From positions 143,218 to 207,217 of the forward strand of contig JAAYOC010000021.1 in the NCBI GenBank assembly GCA_012520505.1: a DNA stretch of 64,000 nt, given 5' to 3'. This DNA is from Oscillospiraceae bacterium. GTDB lineage: Bacteria > Bacillota > Clostridia > Oscillospirales > Acutalibacteraceae. Below the pieces are notes generated by a model. The model saw nothing but the letters and a program-made list of their open reading frames with translations. It did no database searches and was not told the DNA's origin. Shown here piece after piece: positions 8,998 to 16,320 of this stretch (positions are counted from its first letter, which is position 1; each line of letters begins with the position of its first letter). A program made the translations under genes and the position numbers.

Positions 8998-9933
8998 ATG
9001 AGGATGAAAGGTATGAAACAACCTTTAATACTTGAAATAAAAGGTAATTCTCTTGACGATGGACCCGGTATTCGTTCGGTTGTATTTTTTAAAGGGTGTC
9101 CGTTATCATGTGTTTGGTGTCATAATCCTGAAAGTAAAAAAACAGTAACGGAAATTTCGTTTTCTGCACGGGATTGTATAGGATGCGAAACTTGTCTGAA
9201 GGTTTGTAAAAAGCAGGCTCTTAGTAAAAGTAATCCTCATTATATTGATCGTGATAAATGTGATTTATGTTTTGAGTGTGTTGAAGTTTGTCCCGCAAAG
9301 GCTCTGACAAGAGTTGGGAAAGAAATGACTGTTGATGAAATTATAAATCGTGTTGCAAGCGACAAACCTTTTTATAATGTATCGGGTGGCGGAGTAACGT
9401 TATCCGGAGGGGAAGCAACATTGTTTCCGGAATTTGTAGGTGAGTTGCTTAAAAGGTTAAAAGAAAATGAAATAAATACACTTGTTGAAACATGTGGACA
9501 ATTTAACTTTGAAGATTTTAAAAAACATATTTTACCTTTTACTGATATGATTTATTACGATTTAAAACTTTTCGATTCAAGACTACATAAAAAATATTGT
9601 GGTACAACGAATGAAAATATTCTTGAGAATTTTGAAAAACTCTTTAGATTATCACAAAAGGGAGATTTTATTTTACTCCCAAGAACACCGCTAATTCCAA
9701 ATATAACTGATACAGATGAAAATCTTATATCAATAGCAGATTTCCTTAAAAACCTTGGTGTTAAAAGGTCTGAGTTGCTTTCATACAATCCAACGTGGTT
9801 TGAAAAAAATCAAAAGCTTGGAATTTTGGTAGATGAAGAGATAAGTGAAACTGAAAAGTGGCAAGCTCAAGAAAAAATTGCACATTGTGAAAAAATTTAT
9901 ACTGATAGGGGAATAAAGGTAAGACAGGAATAA
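8998..9933 (+). CDS. Glycyl radical enzyme activating enzyme (radical SAM, two extra 4Fe-4S clusters)
   Basis: A radical SAM protein of about 311 aa that would install the glycyl radical on a partner GRE using SAM. The SAM-cluster motif is CPLSCVWC (CX3CX2C), preceded by DDGPGIRSVVFFKGC. A ferredoxin-like insert carries two 4Fe-4S motifs (CIGCETCLKVC and CDLCFECVEVC), as in activases of eliminase- and decarboxylase-type GREs. The GGE motif is in TLSGGEATL. The start is ambiguous among ATGs at 8998, 9004 and 9013. The gene stands immediately upstream of the SCP2-like GRE, its likely target. Confidence 0.92.
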   Translation: MRMKGMKQPLILEIKGNSLDDGPGIRSVVFFKGCPLSCVWCHNPESKKTVTEISFSARDCIGCETCLKVCKKQALSKSNPHYIDRDKCDLCFECVEVCPAKALTRVGKEMTVDEIINRVASDKPFYNVSGGGVTLSGGEATLFPEFVGELLKRLKENEINTLVETCGQFNFEDFKKHILPFTDMIYYDLKLFDSRLHKKYCGTTNENILENFEKLFRLSQKGDFILLPRTPLIPNITDTDENLISIADFLKNLGVKRSELLSYNPTWFEKNQKLGILVDEEISETEKWQAQEKIAHCEKIYTDRGIKVRQE

Positions 9934-10070
9934 AAGATACTAAATCGCAAAAAGAAACAAGTGTTAAATGAGAGAGAAGTGAAGCACCGCAAGTAAGTAA
10001 AAAACAAAAGACAGGTAAAACAAAATTGGAGAAAGGGCAATTGAAAAAGTCCATTGAAAGGGTGGTTTTT

Positions 10071-11765
10071 GTGGATAAGAAAGAATTGATTAACAACAAG
10101 TACGTTGCGGGTGTTGGTATTAGAGCCGCATTGGGGATGATGGCATTTTGTTTTAACAGATTTGAACAATACAAAAAGTATTTGCGTTCAAAAGATGGTT
10201 GGATTAATTTTTCTGCCGGTCTTATGACTGAAAATAATTCAGTTGCAGCAACCATTACATTTAAAGATGGAAAAGCAAGTGTCAGATCCGGAGCTGAAAA
10301 CACAGAAGTACTGTTGATTTTTGAAAATGAAGAAGTATTACTTTCATTAGCGACGGTGCCGCCTAATGAAGTAAACAACCTCATACTTAAAAACAAGTTA
10401 GTTGTCAAAGGTAACTTTGTGTATCTCTCATTTTTCAATTTATTGATGTCTGTTCTACTTAAGGATAAGCAGATAAAGCAACTTAAAGAGCAGAAAGAAA
10501 AAATGTCTTTACCTTCATTAGGAGATAAAACAAAAAGTATTAACTTTAGAAAAAAGGAATATTTGAAGGCAACTGAAAGAGATAAGTTCGTAAAATATTT
10601 AACCGATCAAAACCTTTCAGATTATTCTTTAGAAGATTTCCCACGACTTGTGAAGTTTTTAAATATTCATTACACTGAAAAACCTACCGTTTGTATAGAA
10701 AGACCGTCTATTTTAACTGATTGGTTCAGAGAAAATGGATTTGAATATAAAAAAGACGGAACTCCTTGGGTAGCAGAATTAAGACAGGCACATGCGTATA
10801 AGCATCTTATGGAAAACAGAAAACCGATTATAAGAAAAGATGACCTAATTGCAGGTACTTCTACAACAAAGGAAATCGGTGTAATTATGTATCCTGATGC
10901 CTGTGGTCCTCTTATTTGGGGTGAAATCTTGACTTTCCATGAGAGACATTTAAATCCATATGACATTGATCCGAATGATGTATGGAAACTTACAAATGAA
11001 ATTTTTCCATTCTATTTCAAGAGAAATGTTCGTGAGTGGGTAAGAAGTGCCTACGATAGACCTATTTGTCAGCAACTTGATGAAAGATATGCTGTTAACT
11101 TCCTTTGGAAATCAGTTGCGATTTCACATACGATTTTAGATTATCCAAAGCTTCTGCGCTTAGGACTTCAGGGAATAATTAAAGAAATTAAGTCTGAACT
11201 GAAGCTTGATAAAGAAGCAAATCAGCAAAAGAAAGACACTCTTAATGCTATGATTTTGTGCTGTGAAGGAATAATAGCCTATGCACATAATCTTTCAAAA
11301 CAGGCAGCTAAAGAAGCTGAAAAAGAAACTGATCCTAAACGTAAAGCAGAACTTTTGAAGCTTGCTGAAATATGTAAAAAGGTTCCTGAAAATCCATGTA
11401 CAACTTTGGATGAAGCCTTAAATGCTATTTGGATTCATTGGGTGGCTGTTCATATGGAAAGCACGAACGCAGGATTTTCACTTGGTAGAATGGATCAGTG
11501 GCTTCAGCCTTATTTTGAAGCAGACATGAAAAAGATGCTAACCGATGAGGATAAAGAAGAGTATATTAAGCATGCAATCGAAATGGTAGGTTGTTTTTAT
11601 ATGCGATGCACTGATCATCTTCCAATGGTACCGGACATAGGAAATTATCTGTTTGGTGGAAGCTCTTCAGACCAAGCAATTACTTTAGGTGGTGTTACTC
11701 CTGAGGGTGAAGATGCAGTTAATGATATGACATATATATATTCCTCAAGGTTACTGAAATCTTAG
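10071..11765 (+). CDS. SCP2-like/glycyl radical enzyme, 5' segment (frameshifted)
   Basis: This is the first part of a glycyl radical enzyme of about 986 aa if the frame is restored. Residues about 15-135 resemble an SCP2 sterol/lipid-carrier domain (TITFKDGKASV, LIFENEEVLLSLAT, KLVVKGNFVYL). The PFL-type barrel begins near residue 190 (TDWFRENGF, SLGRMDQWLQPYF, DQAITLGG). The ORF stops at 11765 because one extra AT in an (AT)5 tract shifts the frame. The 3' segment continues in the frame starting at 11741. The GTG start at 10071 has GAAAGGGTGG 8 nt upstream; TTG codons at 10041 and 10026 are alternatives. It follows its activase. Confidence 0.85.
   Translation: MDKKELINNKYVAGVGIRAALGMMAFCFNRFEQYKKYLRSKDGWINFSAGLMTENNSVAATITFKDGKASVRSGAENTEVLLIFENEEVLLSLATVPPNEVNNLILKNKLVVKGNFVYLSFFNLLMSVLLKDKQIKQLKEQKEKMSLPSLGDKTKSINFRKKEYLKATERDKFVKYLTDQNLSDYSLEDFPRLVKFLNIHYTEKPTVCIERPSILTDWFRENGFEYKKDGTPWVAELRQAHAYKHLMENRKPIIRKDDLIAGTSTTKEIGVIMYPDACGPLIWGEILTFHERHLNPYDIDPNDVWKLTNEIFPFYFKRNVREWVRSAYDRPICQQLDERYAVNFLWKSVAISHTILDYPKLLRLGLQGIIKEIKSELKLDKEANQQKKDTLNAMILCCEGIIAYAHNLSKQAAKEAEKETDPKRKAELLKLAEICKKVPENPCTTLDEALNAIWIHWVAVHMESTNAGFSLGRMDQWLQPYFEADMKKMLTDEDKEEYIKHAIEMVGCFYMRCTDHLPMVPDIGNYLFGGSSSDQAITLGGVTPEGEDAVNDMTYIYSSRLLKS
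11732..11741 (+). repeat. (AT)5 dinucleotide tract at the GRE frameshift
   Basis: Five consecutive AT units sit exactly where the enzyme's reading frame breaks. With four units the codons read TAT ATA TTC CTC AAG GTT and the protein continues without interruption to the glycyl radical motif. The tract could be a slippage-prone on/off switch, a fixed mutation or an assembly error. Confidence 0.8.
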
Positions 11766-13033
11766 CAATTAGAGACCCTAATGTAAATGCTCGTTATTAT
11801 GCCGGTAAAAATAGTGAAGCATACTTAAAGAGACTTTGTGAAGTTAACGTTAATACAACAGGTACACCTTCAATTCACAACGATGAAGTTGTTATGGATT
11901 CACTCAAAGATTTTAATTATCCACCGGAACATCTACGTGATTGGGCAGCTACCGGTTGTGTAGAACCTACTCTTTCCGGAAAGCATATGGGACATACAAA
12001 CTGTATGATGTTTAATATGGTTGCAGCTTTAGAGATGGCTCTTTATGACGGCTATCATCCACTAATGCGATGGCAGCTTGGACCAAGGACAGGTCACCCA
12101 TCGACTTTCAAAACTTTTGATGAGTTCTTTGAAGCTTTTTGTGCTCAACTGAAATGTTTAGCAGACTATTCTTGTGATTATAATAATAAACTTGGTGAGG
12201 CACATAGCATCCTTAGACCGACACCTATGATGTCCACACTTATGGATAACTGTATTGAAAAAGGTTTAGATGTAACAAAGGGCGGTGCTTTATATAACAC
12301 ATCAGGCATTGCTGCAATCGGACTTGCCGATATCACAGACTCATTGCTGGTAATAAAGAAATTGGTGTTTGAAGATAAAACTTATACTCTTGAGGAAATA
12401 TGCAATGCAACAAGAGCCAACTTTGAAGGACATGAAGTTTTAAGAAGTAAAATGCTTACCTCAGTAAAACTATTTGGCTCCGACAGCCAGGAAGCAGTAG
12501 ATATAGCTGATAGAATTGCTAAATACTTACATGATATCTTGTTAGCAAAGAAAAATTTCCGTGGCGGTCCATACACCGTAGGCTTTTGGTCAATGTCTAA
12601 CCATGTGGCTTTCGGTACTCTAACAGGAGCACTTCCTTCAGGACGTCTTTCAGGCAAACCATTTACTCCGGGACTTACCCCTGAAGCACATGCTTCTCAC
12701 AGTTTGCTTGATAACATAAAGGATGTTGCGAAACTTAACTACGATAATATTAATAACAATATTGCATTTAATGTTAAAGTGGTTCCATCGGCCAAGGATA
12801 GCCATGAACAGACTGTAAATAATCTGTATTCATATGCAAAAGCCTATTGCGATTTAGGCGGTATGCAGATGCAGTTCAATGTCGTGTCCAGTGAGACGAT
12901 GCGTGCTGCAATGAAGAATCCGGATGAATATAGGGATCTTTTGGTTCGTATTTCCGGTTATAACGCTTACTTTGTAACACTTAACTACGATCTACAAATG
13001 GAGCTTGTTGAACGAGCAGAATATGGGTTGTAA
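11741..13033 (+). CDS. SCP2-like/glycyl radical enzyme, 3' segment
   Basis: This is the continuation of the enzyme begun at 10071, read from TTC at 11741 (the track lists only 11894 onward, its first ATG). It holds both catalytic signatures: the thiyl/acid motif GCVEP (Cys codon 11957-11959) and the C-terminal glycyl radical motif RISGYNAYF (Gly codon 12956-12958), 24 residues from the end. The GCVEP form is shared by dehydratase/lyase-type members such as glycerol dehydratase and choline TMA-lyase. It has no start codon with a ribosome binding site, so it would not be translated alone. The substrate is unknown. Confidence 0.85.
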   Translation, partial: FLKVTEILAIRDPNVNARYYAGKNSEAYLKRLCEVNVNTTGTPSIHNDEVVMDSLKDFNYPPEHLRDWAATGCVEPTLSGKHMGHTNCMMFNMVAALEMALYDGYHPLMRWQLGPRTGHPSTFKTFDEFFEAFCAQLKCLADYSCDYNNKLGEAHSILRPTPMMSTLMDNCIEKGLDVTKGGALYNTSGIAAIGLADITDSLLVIKKLVFEDKTYTLEEICNATRANFEGHEVLRSKMLTSVKLFGSDSQEAVDIADRIAKYLHDILLAKKNFRGGPYTVGFWSMSNHVAFGTLTGALPSGRLSGKPFTPGLTPEAHASHSLLDNIKDVAKLNYDNINNNIAFNVKVVPSAKDSHEQTVNNLYSYAKAYCDLGGMQMQFNVVSSETMRAAMKNPDEYRDLLVRISGYNAYFVTLNYDLQMELVERAEYGL

Positions 13034-13071
13034 GTGAGGATTCACTAGTAAAATATGATATAGCATAGCAA

Positions 13072-13112
13072 TAGGGAACTTTTTGATGTAAAAACATTCA
13101 GAAAGTTCCCTA
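13072..13112. terminator. Hairpin between GRE gene and fic
   Basis: TAGGGAACTTT and AAAGTTCCCTA form an 11-bp stem around a 19-nt loop. No T tract follows on either strand, so it is a weak terminator candidate, or an mRNA 3' end stabiliser for the convergent genes. Confidence 0.4.
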
Positions 13113-13145
13113 TAAGCAAAATACATTCCCTATAAGCAAAATACA
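13106..13145. repeat. Perfect 20-bp direct repeat (two tandem copies)
   Basis: TTCCCTATAAGCAAAATACA occurs twice back to back. The first copy overlaps the right arm of the hairpin at 13072-13112, suggesting a local duplication next to the fic stop codon. Confidence 0.85.
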
Positions 13146-13751
13146 TTATAGTTCTTCAACCTTAAACATTGTATATCCTTCATAGTAGTAACTGTGGTCG
13201 ATACCTTTCATATAGATTTCACGACTGTCTATTTTATCGGTTAGTGCGTCTTTTAAGATGTGCTTAATTTCAATGTCTTTGATTGGACTTCGTTCCATTG
13301 CTAGAAGGTAGTCTTCTTTGTCTACCTTGCTCCAGTCAATCACTCTCCCAATTTCGGTTTTAAGAATATGGTCGAGCCAGATACGAGTGCTGCGACCGTT
13401 ACCTTCTCTAAATGGGTGGGCAACATTCATTTCGACATATTTTTCTATTATCTCATCGAAGGTAGATTGGGGCATTTTATCTATGTTTTCAAGGGCAGCT
13501 TCAAGGTAGGTGAGTGGAGCAAAACGAAAGTTTCCTTTTGCAATGTTTACCTTGCGAAGCTTACCGGCAAAGTCATAGATGTCTTCAAATAAATATTTAT
13601 GAATTACTTGAAGGGTAGAAAATGTGCCGGCCGGGAGAGCATTTAAGATGTTTTTTTCAAAGAGTTCAGCGGCTTTTTTCTTGCTTATGCGTTCCTCTTC
13701 ACGAGCAAGATCGGCAGAGCTTGTTAATCCTAATTTATTTTTAAGTGCCAT
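13146..13751 (-). CDS. Fic-domain protein (predicted AMP/NMP transferase)
   Basis: A 201-aa protein with the full Fic active-site motif HPFREGNGRSTR (about residues 111-122) and the upstream flap segment FRFAPLTYLE. Fic enzymes transfer AMP or other nucleotide moieties onto protein hydroxyl groups, and some act as toxins. I do not see a clear [ST]xxxE[GN] inhibitory helix in it. AGGAGG precedes the ATG. The HTH gene lies 29 nt upstream on the same strand, so the two look like a toxin/antitoxin-style or self-regulated pair. All catalytic residues are present. Confidence 0.88.
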   Translation of the reverse strand: MALKNKLGLTSSADLAREEERISKKKAAELFEKNILNALPAGTFSTLQVIHKYLFEDIYDFAGKLRKVNIAKGNFRFAPLTYLEAALENIDKMPQSTFDEIIEKYVEMNVAHPFREGNGRSTRIWLDHILKTEIGRVIDWSKVDKEDYLLAMERSPIKDIEIKHILKDALTDKIDSREIYMKGIDHSYYYEGYTMFKVEEL

Positions 13752-13780
13752 ATTGCACCTCCTGAGCTTTTGGTGATAAT

Positions 13781-14023
13781 CTACTTTTCATTGTTTGTGT
13801 GCGGATTTTGTTCGTTAGATGATGCTGTTTTTAGCTTTCCAGGAACTGCTTCCATTCCAAACATAGAAAGTGCTTGGTTTACTTTATCTAGGCGCACAGT
13901 TTTTTTGCCTTGCTCGAGTTCACGAACAAAGCGAAGACCTAGACCGCTGCACATAGCAAAGTCTTCTTGTGTAAGACCTAGTTCTTTTCTTTTTTGCTTG
14001 ACAAATTTTCCTATATTATTCAT
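13781..14023 (-). CDS. XRE/HipB-like helix-turn-helix regulator paired with fic
   Basis: An 80-aa protein with a single XRE-type HTH (IGKFVKQKRKELGLTQEDFA, then GLGLRFVRELEQGK). It resembles the HipB/y4mF-like regulators found beside HipA or Fic genes. Expected roles are binding the palindromes upstream, repressing the pair, and possibly neutralising the Fic protein. The ATG at 14023 is preferred. The upstream GTG (14038) overlaps the first operator-like palindrome. Confidence 0.8.
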   Translation of the reverse strand: MNNIGKFVKQKRKELGLTQEDFAMCSGLGLRFVRELEQGKKTVRLDKVNQALSMFGMEAVPGKLKTASSNEQNPHTNNEK

Positions 14024-14033
14024 AGGTGTATTG

Positions 14034-14051
14034 TACACCCTATCGGGTATA
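14034..14051. promoter_or_regulatory. Operator-like palindrome O1
   Basis: TACACCC-TATC-GGGTATA, 10 bp upstream of the HTH gene ATG. It shares the same layout (inverted ACCC/GGGT half-sites with a 4-bp centre) with O2 and O3. Confidence 0.6.
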
Positions 14052-14074
14052 AATTCAATGCTAAATGTATGTTT

Positions 14075-14092
14075 TGTACCCTATCAGGTATA
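14075..14092. promoter_or_regulatory. Operator-like palindrome O2
   Basis: TGTACCC-TATC-AGGTATA, 41 bp from O1 centre to centre (about four helical turns). Confidence 0.55.
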
Positions 14093-14115
14093 AAATATGT
14101 AATTGATGATACTAT

Positions 14116-14133
14116 TATACCCGTTAGGGTATA
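14116..14133. promoter_or_regulatory. Operator-like palindrome O3
   Basis: TATACCC-GTTA-GGGTATA is a perfect 7+7 inverted repeat, 41 bp beyond O2. The equal 41-bp spacing of three sites suggests cooperative repressor binding on one DNA face. Confidence 0.6.
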
Positions 14134-14143
14134 TAATATCATA

Positions 14144-14178
14144 AAAACCTCCTTGAAAATTGCTCTCAAGGAGGTTTT
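14144..14178 (-). terminator. Intrinsic terminator of the sigma/anti-sigma operon
   Basis: AAAACCTCCTTGA pairs with TCAAGGAGGTTTT around a 9-nt loop. On the minus strand it is followed by a T run, ending the transcript that leaves the anti-sigma gene at 14215. Confidence 0.85.
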
Positions 14179-14214
14179 ACTAGTTAGTATTAGCTGCTAG
14201 TTTGGTTATTCATT

Positions 14215-14994
14215 CTAAGAGTGACTTGAATGTTTACCGTGATGCTGCTTGGCAGTTGGTTCTTCTAAAGCGCCGCAGCAATTTTCGTCAGATGTTGGGT
14301 CACAATTATTCTTAAGAGCACTAATTTGGTCACGGATTTGGCGCATAGAAAGATTTTTAATTTCATCTGGCTTAATTTCCGGGTCTAGAGCTTTGAGTTC
14401 AAGGTAAGCTCTGTATTTTCCAAAAGAAAGTCCTGCATCATGAGCAGCTTTTGTTTGTTCTCTATTGCTTGCATGACATTCAATGTTAGTAGACTCTCCA
14501 TATTTACGAGAACGGATTTTATTTTGCATCTCTTCGCTTTTTTGTTTTGTGTCACCAATTACTGTTATTGAGACAAGATTGTCATCTGTTGATACGTATG
14601 GTTTCATTGCCTCACTGTTGAGTAGAGTCTCAATCGCATTAGAATAGTTTAGGTTTTTTAATCGTACAGATTTTACGAGAAGTTCGCCCTCTTTATTATA
14701 GGTATCTACCGTCACAACTCTGTCGAAGCGATTTATACCAAGTTCAATAGAAGGGTTTACGTCTACACTGATAGCAGATACTGGAATTGTGTAAAAACGC
14801 CAACCACCGATACCTAAGAGTGTCAATATAAAACATGCTGCAAATGCAACCACCGTTCTTTTGAATCGTTGCGCACTTGTTTTATTTGCTTTAACTGCGT
14901 ATTCAGCCAAGAATTCTTTTGTATTGTTTTTGAGCTCGTCTTCCGCATGAACGGAATTGAACGCATTTCTAATTCTGTTATCCAATATCTTCAC
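14215..14994 (-). CDS. RsgI-like anti-sigma factor (membrane)
   Basis: A protein of about 259 aa. A short N-terminal cytoplasmic part (about 45 aa) precedes one TM helix (TVVAFAACFILTLLGIGGW). The outer part begins SAISVDVNPSIELGINRFDRVV, the hallmark of the RsgI-type periplasmic domain (VslDiNPSiel in family members). The C-terminus has paired cysteines and is His-rich at the very end. RsgI proteins hold an ECF or SigI-type sigma at the membrane until an outside signal arrives. The start is GTG 14994 (or TTG 15000), overlapping the sigma gene by 17 nt, which fits translational coupling. Confidence 0.85.
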   Translation of the reverse strand: MKILDNRIRNAFNSVHAEDELKNNTKEFLAEYAVKANKTSAQRFKRTVVAFAACFILTLLGIGGWRFYTIPVSAISVDVNPSIELGINRFDRVVTVDTYNKEGELLVKSVRLKNLNYSNAIETLLNSEAMKPYVSTDDNLVSITVIGDTKQKSEEMQNKIRSRKYGESTNIECHASNREQTKAAHDAGLSFGKYRAYLELKALDPEIKPDEIKNLSMRQIRDQISALKNNCDPTSDENCCGALEEPTAKQHHGKHSSHS

Positions 14995-15460
14995 CCCCAA
15001 GTTTTTCTCGTAACATTTCCCTCGCGCGATTTAGTAATGTATAGATAGTATTTACGTTTTTATTTAGCATTTTCCCGATTTCTACACAGGAGTAGCCTTC
15101 ATAATAGTGTAGGTACACAACTTCTTTGTATTTAGCCGGTAGTTTCAGCACGGCCTCTAAGACTTCACGATTATCTTCGCTCATTTCGGTACTTATTGGA
15201 ATAATTTCATCTAAGGGTACCGTGTTTTTACGAAAGAAGTCTTTTAGCAAATCTTTACATGCGTTTATAGTGACTCGTATAAACCATGCCTTTTCATGCT
15301 CGTCGTTTTCGAACACAGCGGAGCTAAGGAGATATTTCATAAATACTGTCTGAAATATATCCTCTGTATCAGCATAGTTTTTTAGATATACCATACAAAT
15401 TCGTCGTACGGTATCCGCATACAGATAAACTGCGCGATTTACTTCTGCTTCGCTCCGCAT
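14978..15460 (-). CDS. ECF-type RNA polymerase sigma factor
   Basis: A 160-aa sigma-70 family protein with only regions 2 and 4. Region 2 is YADTVRRICMVYLKNYADTEDIFQTVFMKYL. Region 4 is LPAKYKEVVYLHYYEGYSCVEIGKMLNKNVNTIYTLLNRAREML, with its helix-turn-helix. ECF sigmas direct envelope or stress regulons and are freed from a membrane anti-sigma. The gene is flanked by a secreted protein (11 nt upstream) and its presumed anti-sigma (overlapping). Confidence 0.93.
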   Translation of the reverse strand: MRSEAEVNRAVYLYADTVRRICMVYLKNYADTEDIFQTVFMKYLLSSAVFENDEHEKAWFIRVTINACKDLLKDFFRKNTVPLDEIIPISTEMSEDNREVLEAVLKLPAKYKEVVYLHYYEGYSCVEIGKMLNKNVNTIYTLLNRAREMLREKLGGEDIG

Positions 15461-15471
15461 ATTTACTCCTT

Positions 15472-15990
15472 TTACTTGTTGTCGCAGATTCCATCACCGT
15501 TTTTGTCAACAAAGTTTCTACCTGTGTTTGTAGCACGATGGCGATTTCTGTTGCCTTCGCTATTATTTTGGCAATGGTTGTTACTTTCGCCGTTTTGTGC
15601 ACATTTGCCGTTTACTTTGTTGTCGCAGATTCCATCGTCATCTTTGTCAACAAAGTTTGCACCTTTGTTTGCAAAACCAGCTCGGTTTTGCTTGCCGGTG
15701 CCATCGAGTTTTCTTATACCACCGTTTGGGCAAGTCACAGGAGCTTTATCCTTCGTATCTTTTTCAGCTGTTTGAGGAGCAGCAACTTTGTCTTTTGCTT
15801 CCTCTGCAGGAGTAACTTTTTCAGCTGCCTTTTCGTCTAGCACTTCGCCTGCAATTTCTTCAGCTACAACTGTGTTTTCTGTTTTAGATGTGTCAATAGC
15901 ATCATCTTTTGTGTTTAATGCAAATGCGCTAGACACACCAATTGACAATACTATTATTGTTGCAATTATACCATAAATTAATTTTTTCAT
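15472..15990 (-). CDS. Secreted protein with two calcium-binding-like loops
   Basis: A 172-aa exported protein: signal peptide MKKLIYGIIATIIVLSIGVSSAFA, an acidic/Ala-rich spacer (about residues 25-85), then a Cys-containing C-terminal region with two near-identical motifs, NFVDKDDDGICDN and NFVDKNGDGICDN. These have the DxDxDGxxD layout of dockerin/EF-hand type calcium loops. ACGGAGGT precedes the ATG. It is the first gene of the operon with the ECF sigma and RsgI-like genes, so it may be a sensor ligand or target of that system. Function is not known. Confidence 0.8.
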   Translation of the reverse strand: MKKLIYGIIATIIVLSIGVSSAFALNTKDDAIDTSKTENTVVAEEIAGEVLDEKAAEKVTPAEEAKDKVAAPQTAEKDTKDKAPVTCPNGGIRKLDGTGKQNRAGFANKGANFVDKDDDGICDNKVNGKCAQNGESNNHCQNNSEGNRNRHRATNTGRNFVDKNGDGICDNK

Positions 15991-16036
15991 ATATGTTACC
16001 TCCGTAAAATTGTAAGTCGTCAGTGACTTCACTATT

Positions 16037-16065
16037 AATACGATTGAGGATATTAAATCCTTTCA
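16037..16065 (-). promoter_or_regulatory. Candidate ECF-type autoregulatory promoter
   Basis: On the minus strand TGAAAG (-35) and CGTATT (-10) are 17 nt apart, close to SigW-like ECF promoters (TGAAAC / CGTA). The transcript would start about 40 nt before the secreted-protein ATG at 15990. This suggests the operon's own sigma factor drives it. Confidence 0.6.
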
Positions 16066-16130
16066 AACTCTTTCAAAACCTTTTCAAAACTTTATAAATT
16101 CCTTCAAAACTTTTTCAAAAAAACTTTTAA
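16055..16130. repeat. Degenerate CTTTTCAAAAC-type tandem repeat
   Basis: Five to six imperfect copies of an 11-13 bp CTTTTCAAAAC unit. Read on the minus strand each copy offers a TTTGAAA box like the ECF -35 element, so the array sits exactly upstream of the candidate promoter. Confidence 0.6.
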
Positions 16131-16197
16131 AAAGGAGAAATTTAAAACTGCTTTTTCTTTTCTGTTAGTTTTTTTATTTAAATTGATTTAATTCATA

Positions 16198-16226
16198 TTG
16201 ATTTTGACATGTTTTAGGTTTATAAT
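16198..16226 (+). promoter_or_regulatory. Sigma-A-type promoter for the fused activase-GRE gene
   Basis: TTGATT and TATAAT are separated by 17 nt. A short inverted repeat (TCGGT/ACCGA, 16234-16249) lies just after the predicted transcript start. The leader is about 90 nt long. Confidence 0.65.
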
Positions 16227-16320
16227 GATAGCAGTCGGTTGTTTGACCGAGTGAAAATCATATTAAAAAATAGATAAAAGATTACATAGAACGGGGAAAT
16301 AATATAGGGGGAAATAAAAA

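Noticed and set aside
9761-10438. 225-aa minus-strand ORF
   Set aside because: Overlaps the activase 3' end and the SCP2-GRE 5' end in antisense; composition is that of a shadow.
15476-15976. Plus-strand ORFs opposite the secreted calcium-loop protein
   Set aside because: Shadows of a gene with a clear signal peptide and ribosome binding site on the minus strand.
16204-16226. TTGACA (16204-16209) as the -35 of the fused GRE promoter
   Set aside because: It lies only 11 nt from TATAAT; TTGATT at 16198 gives the correct 17-nt spacing.
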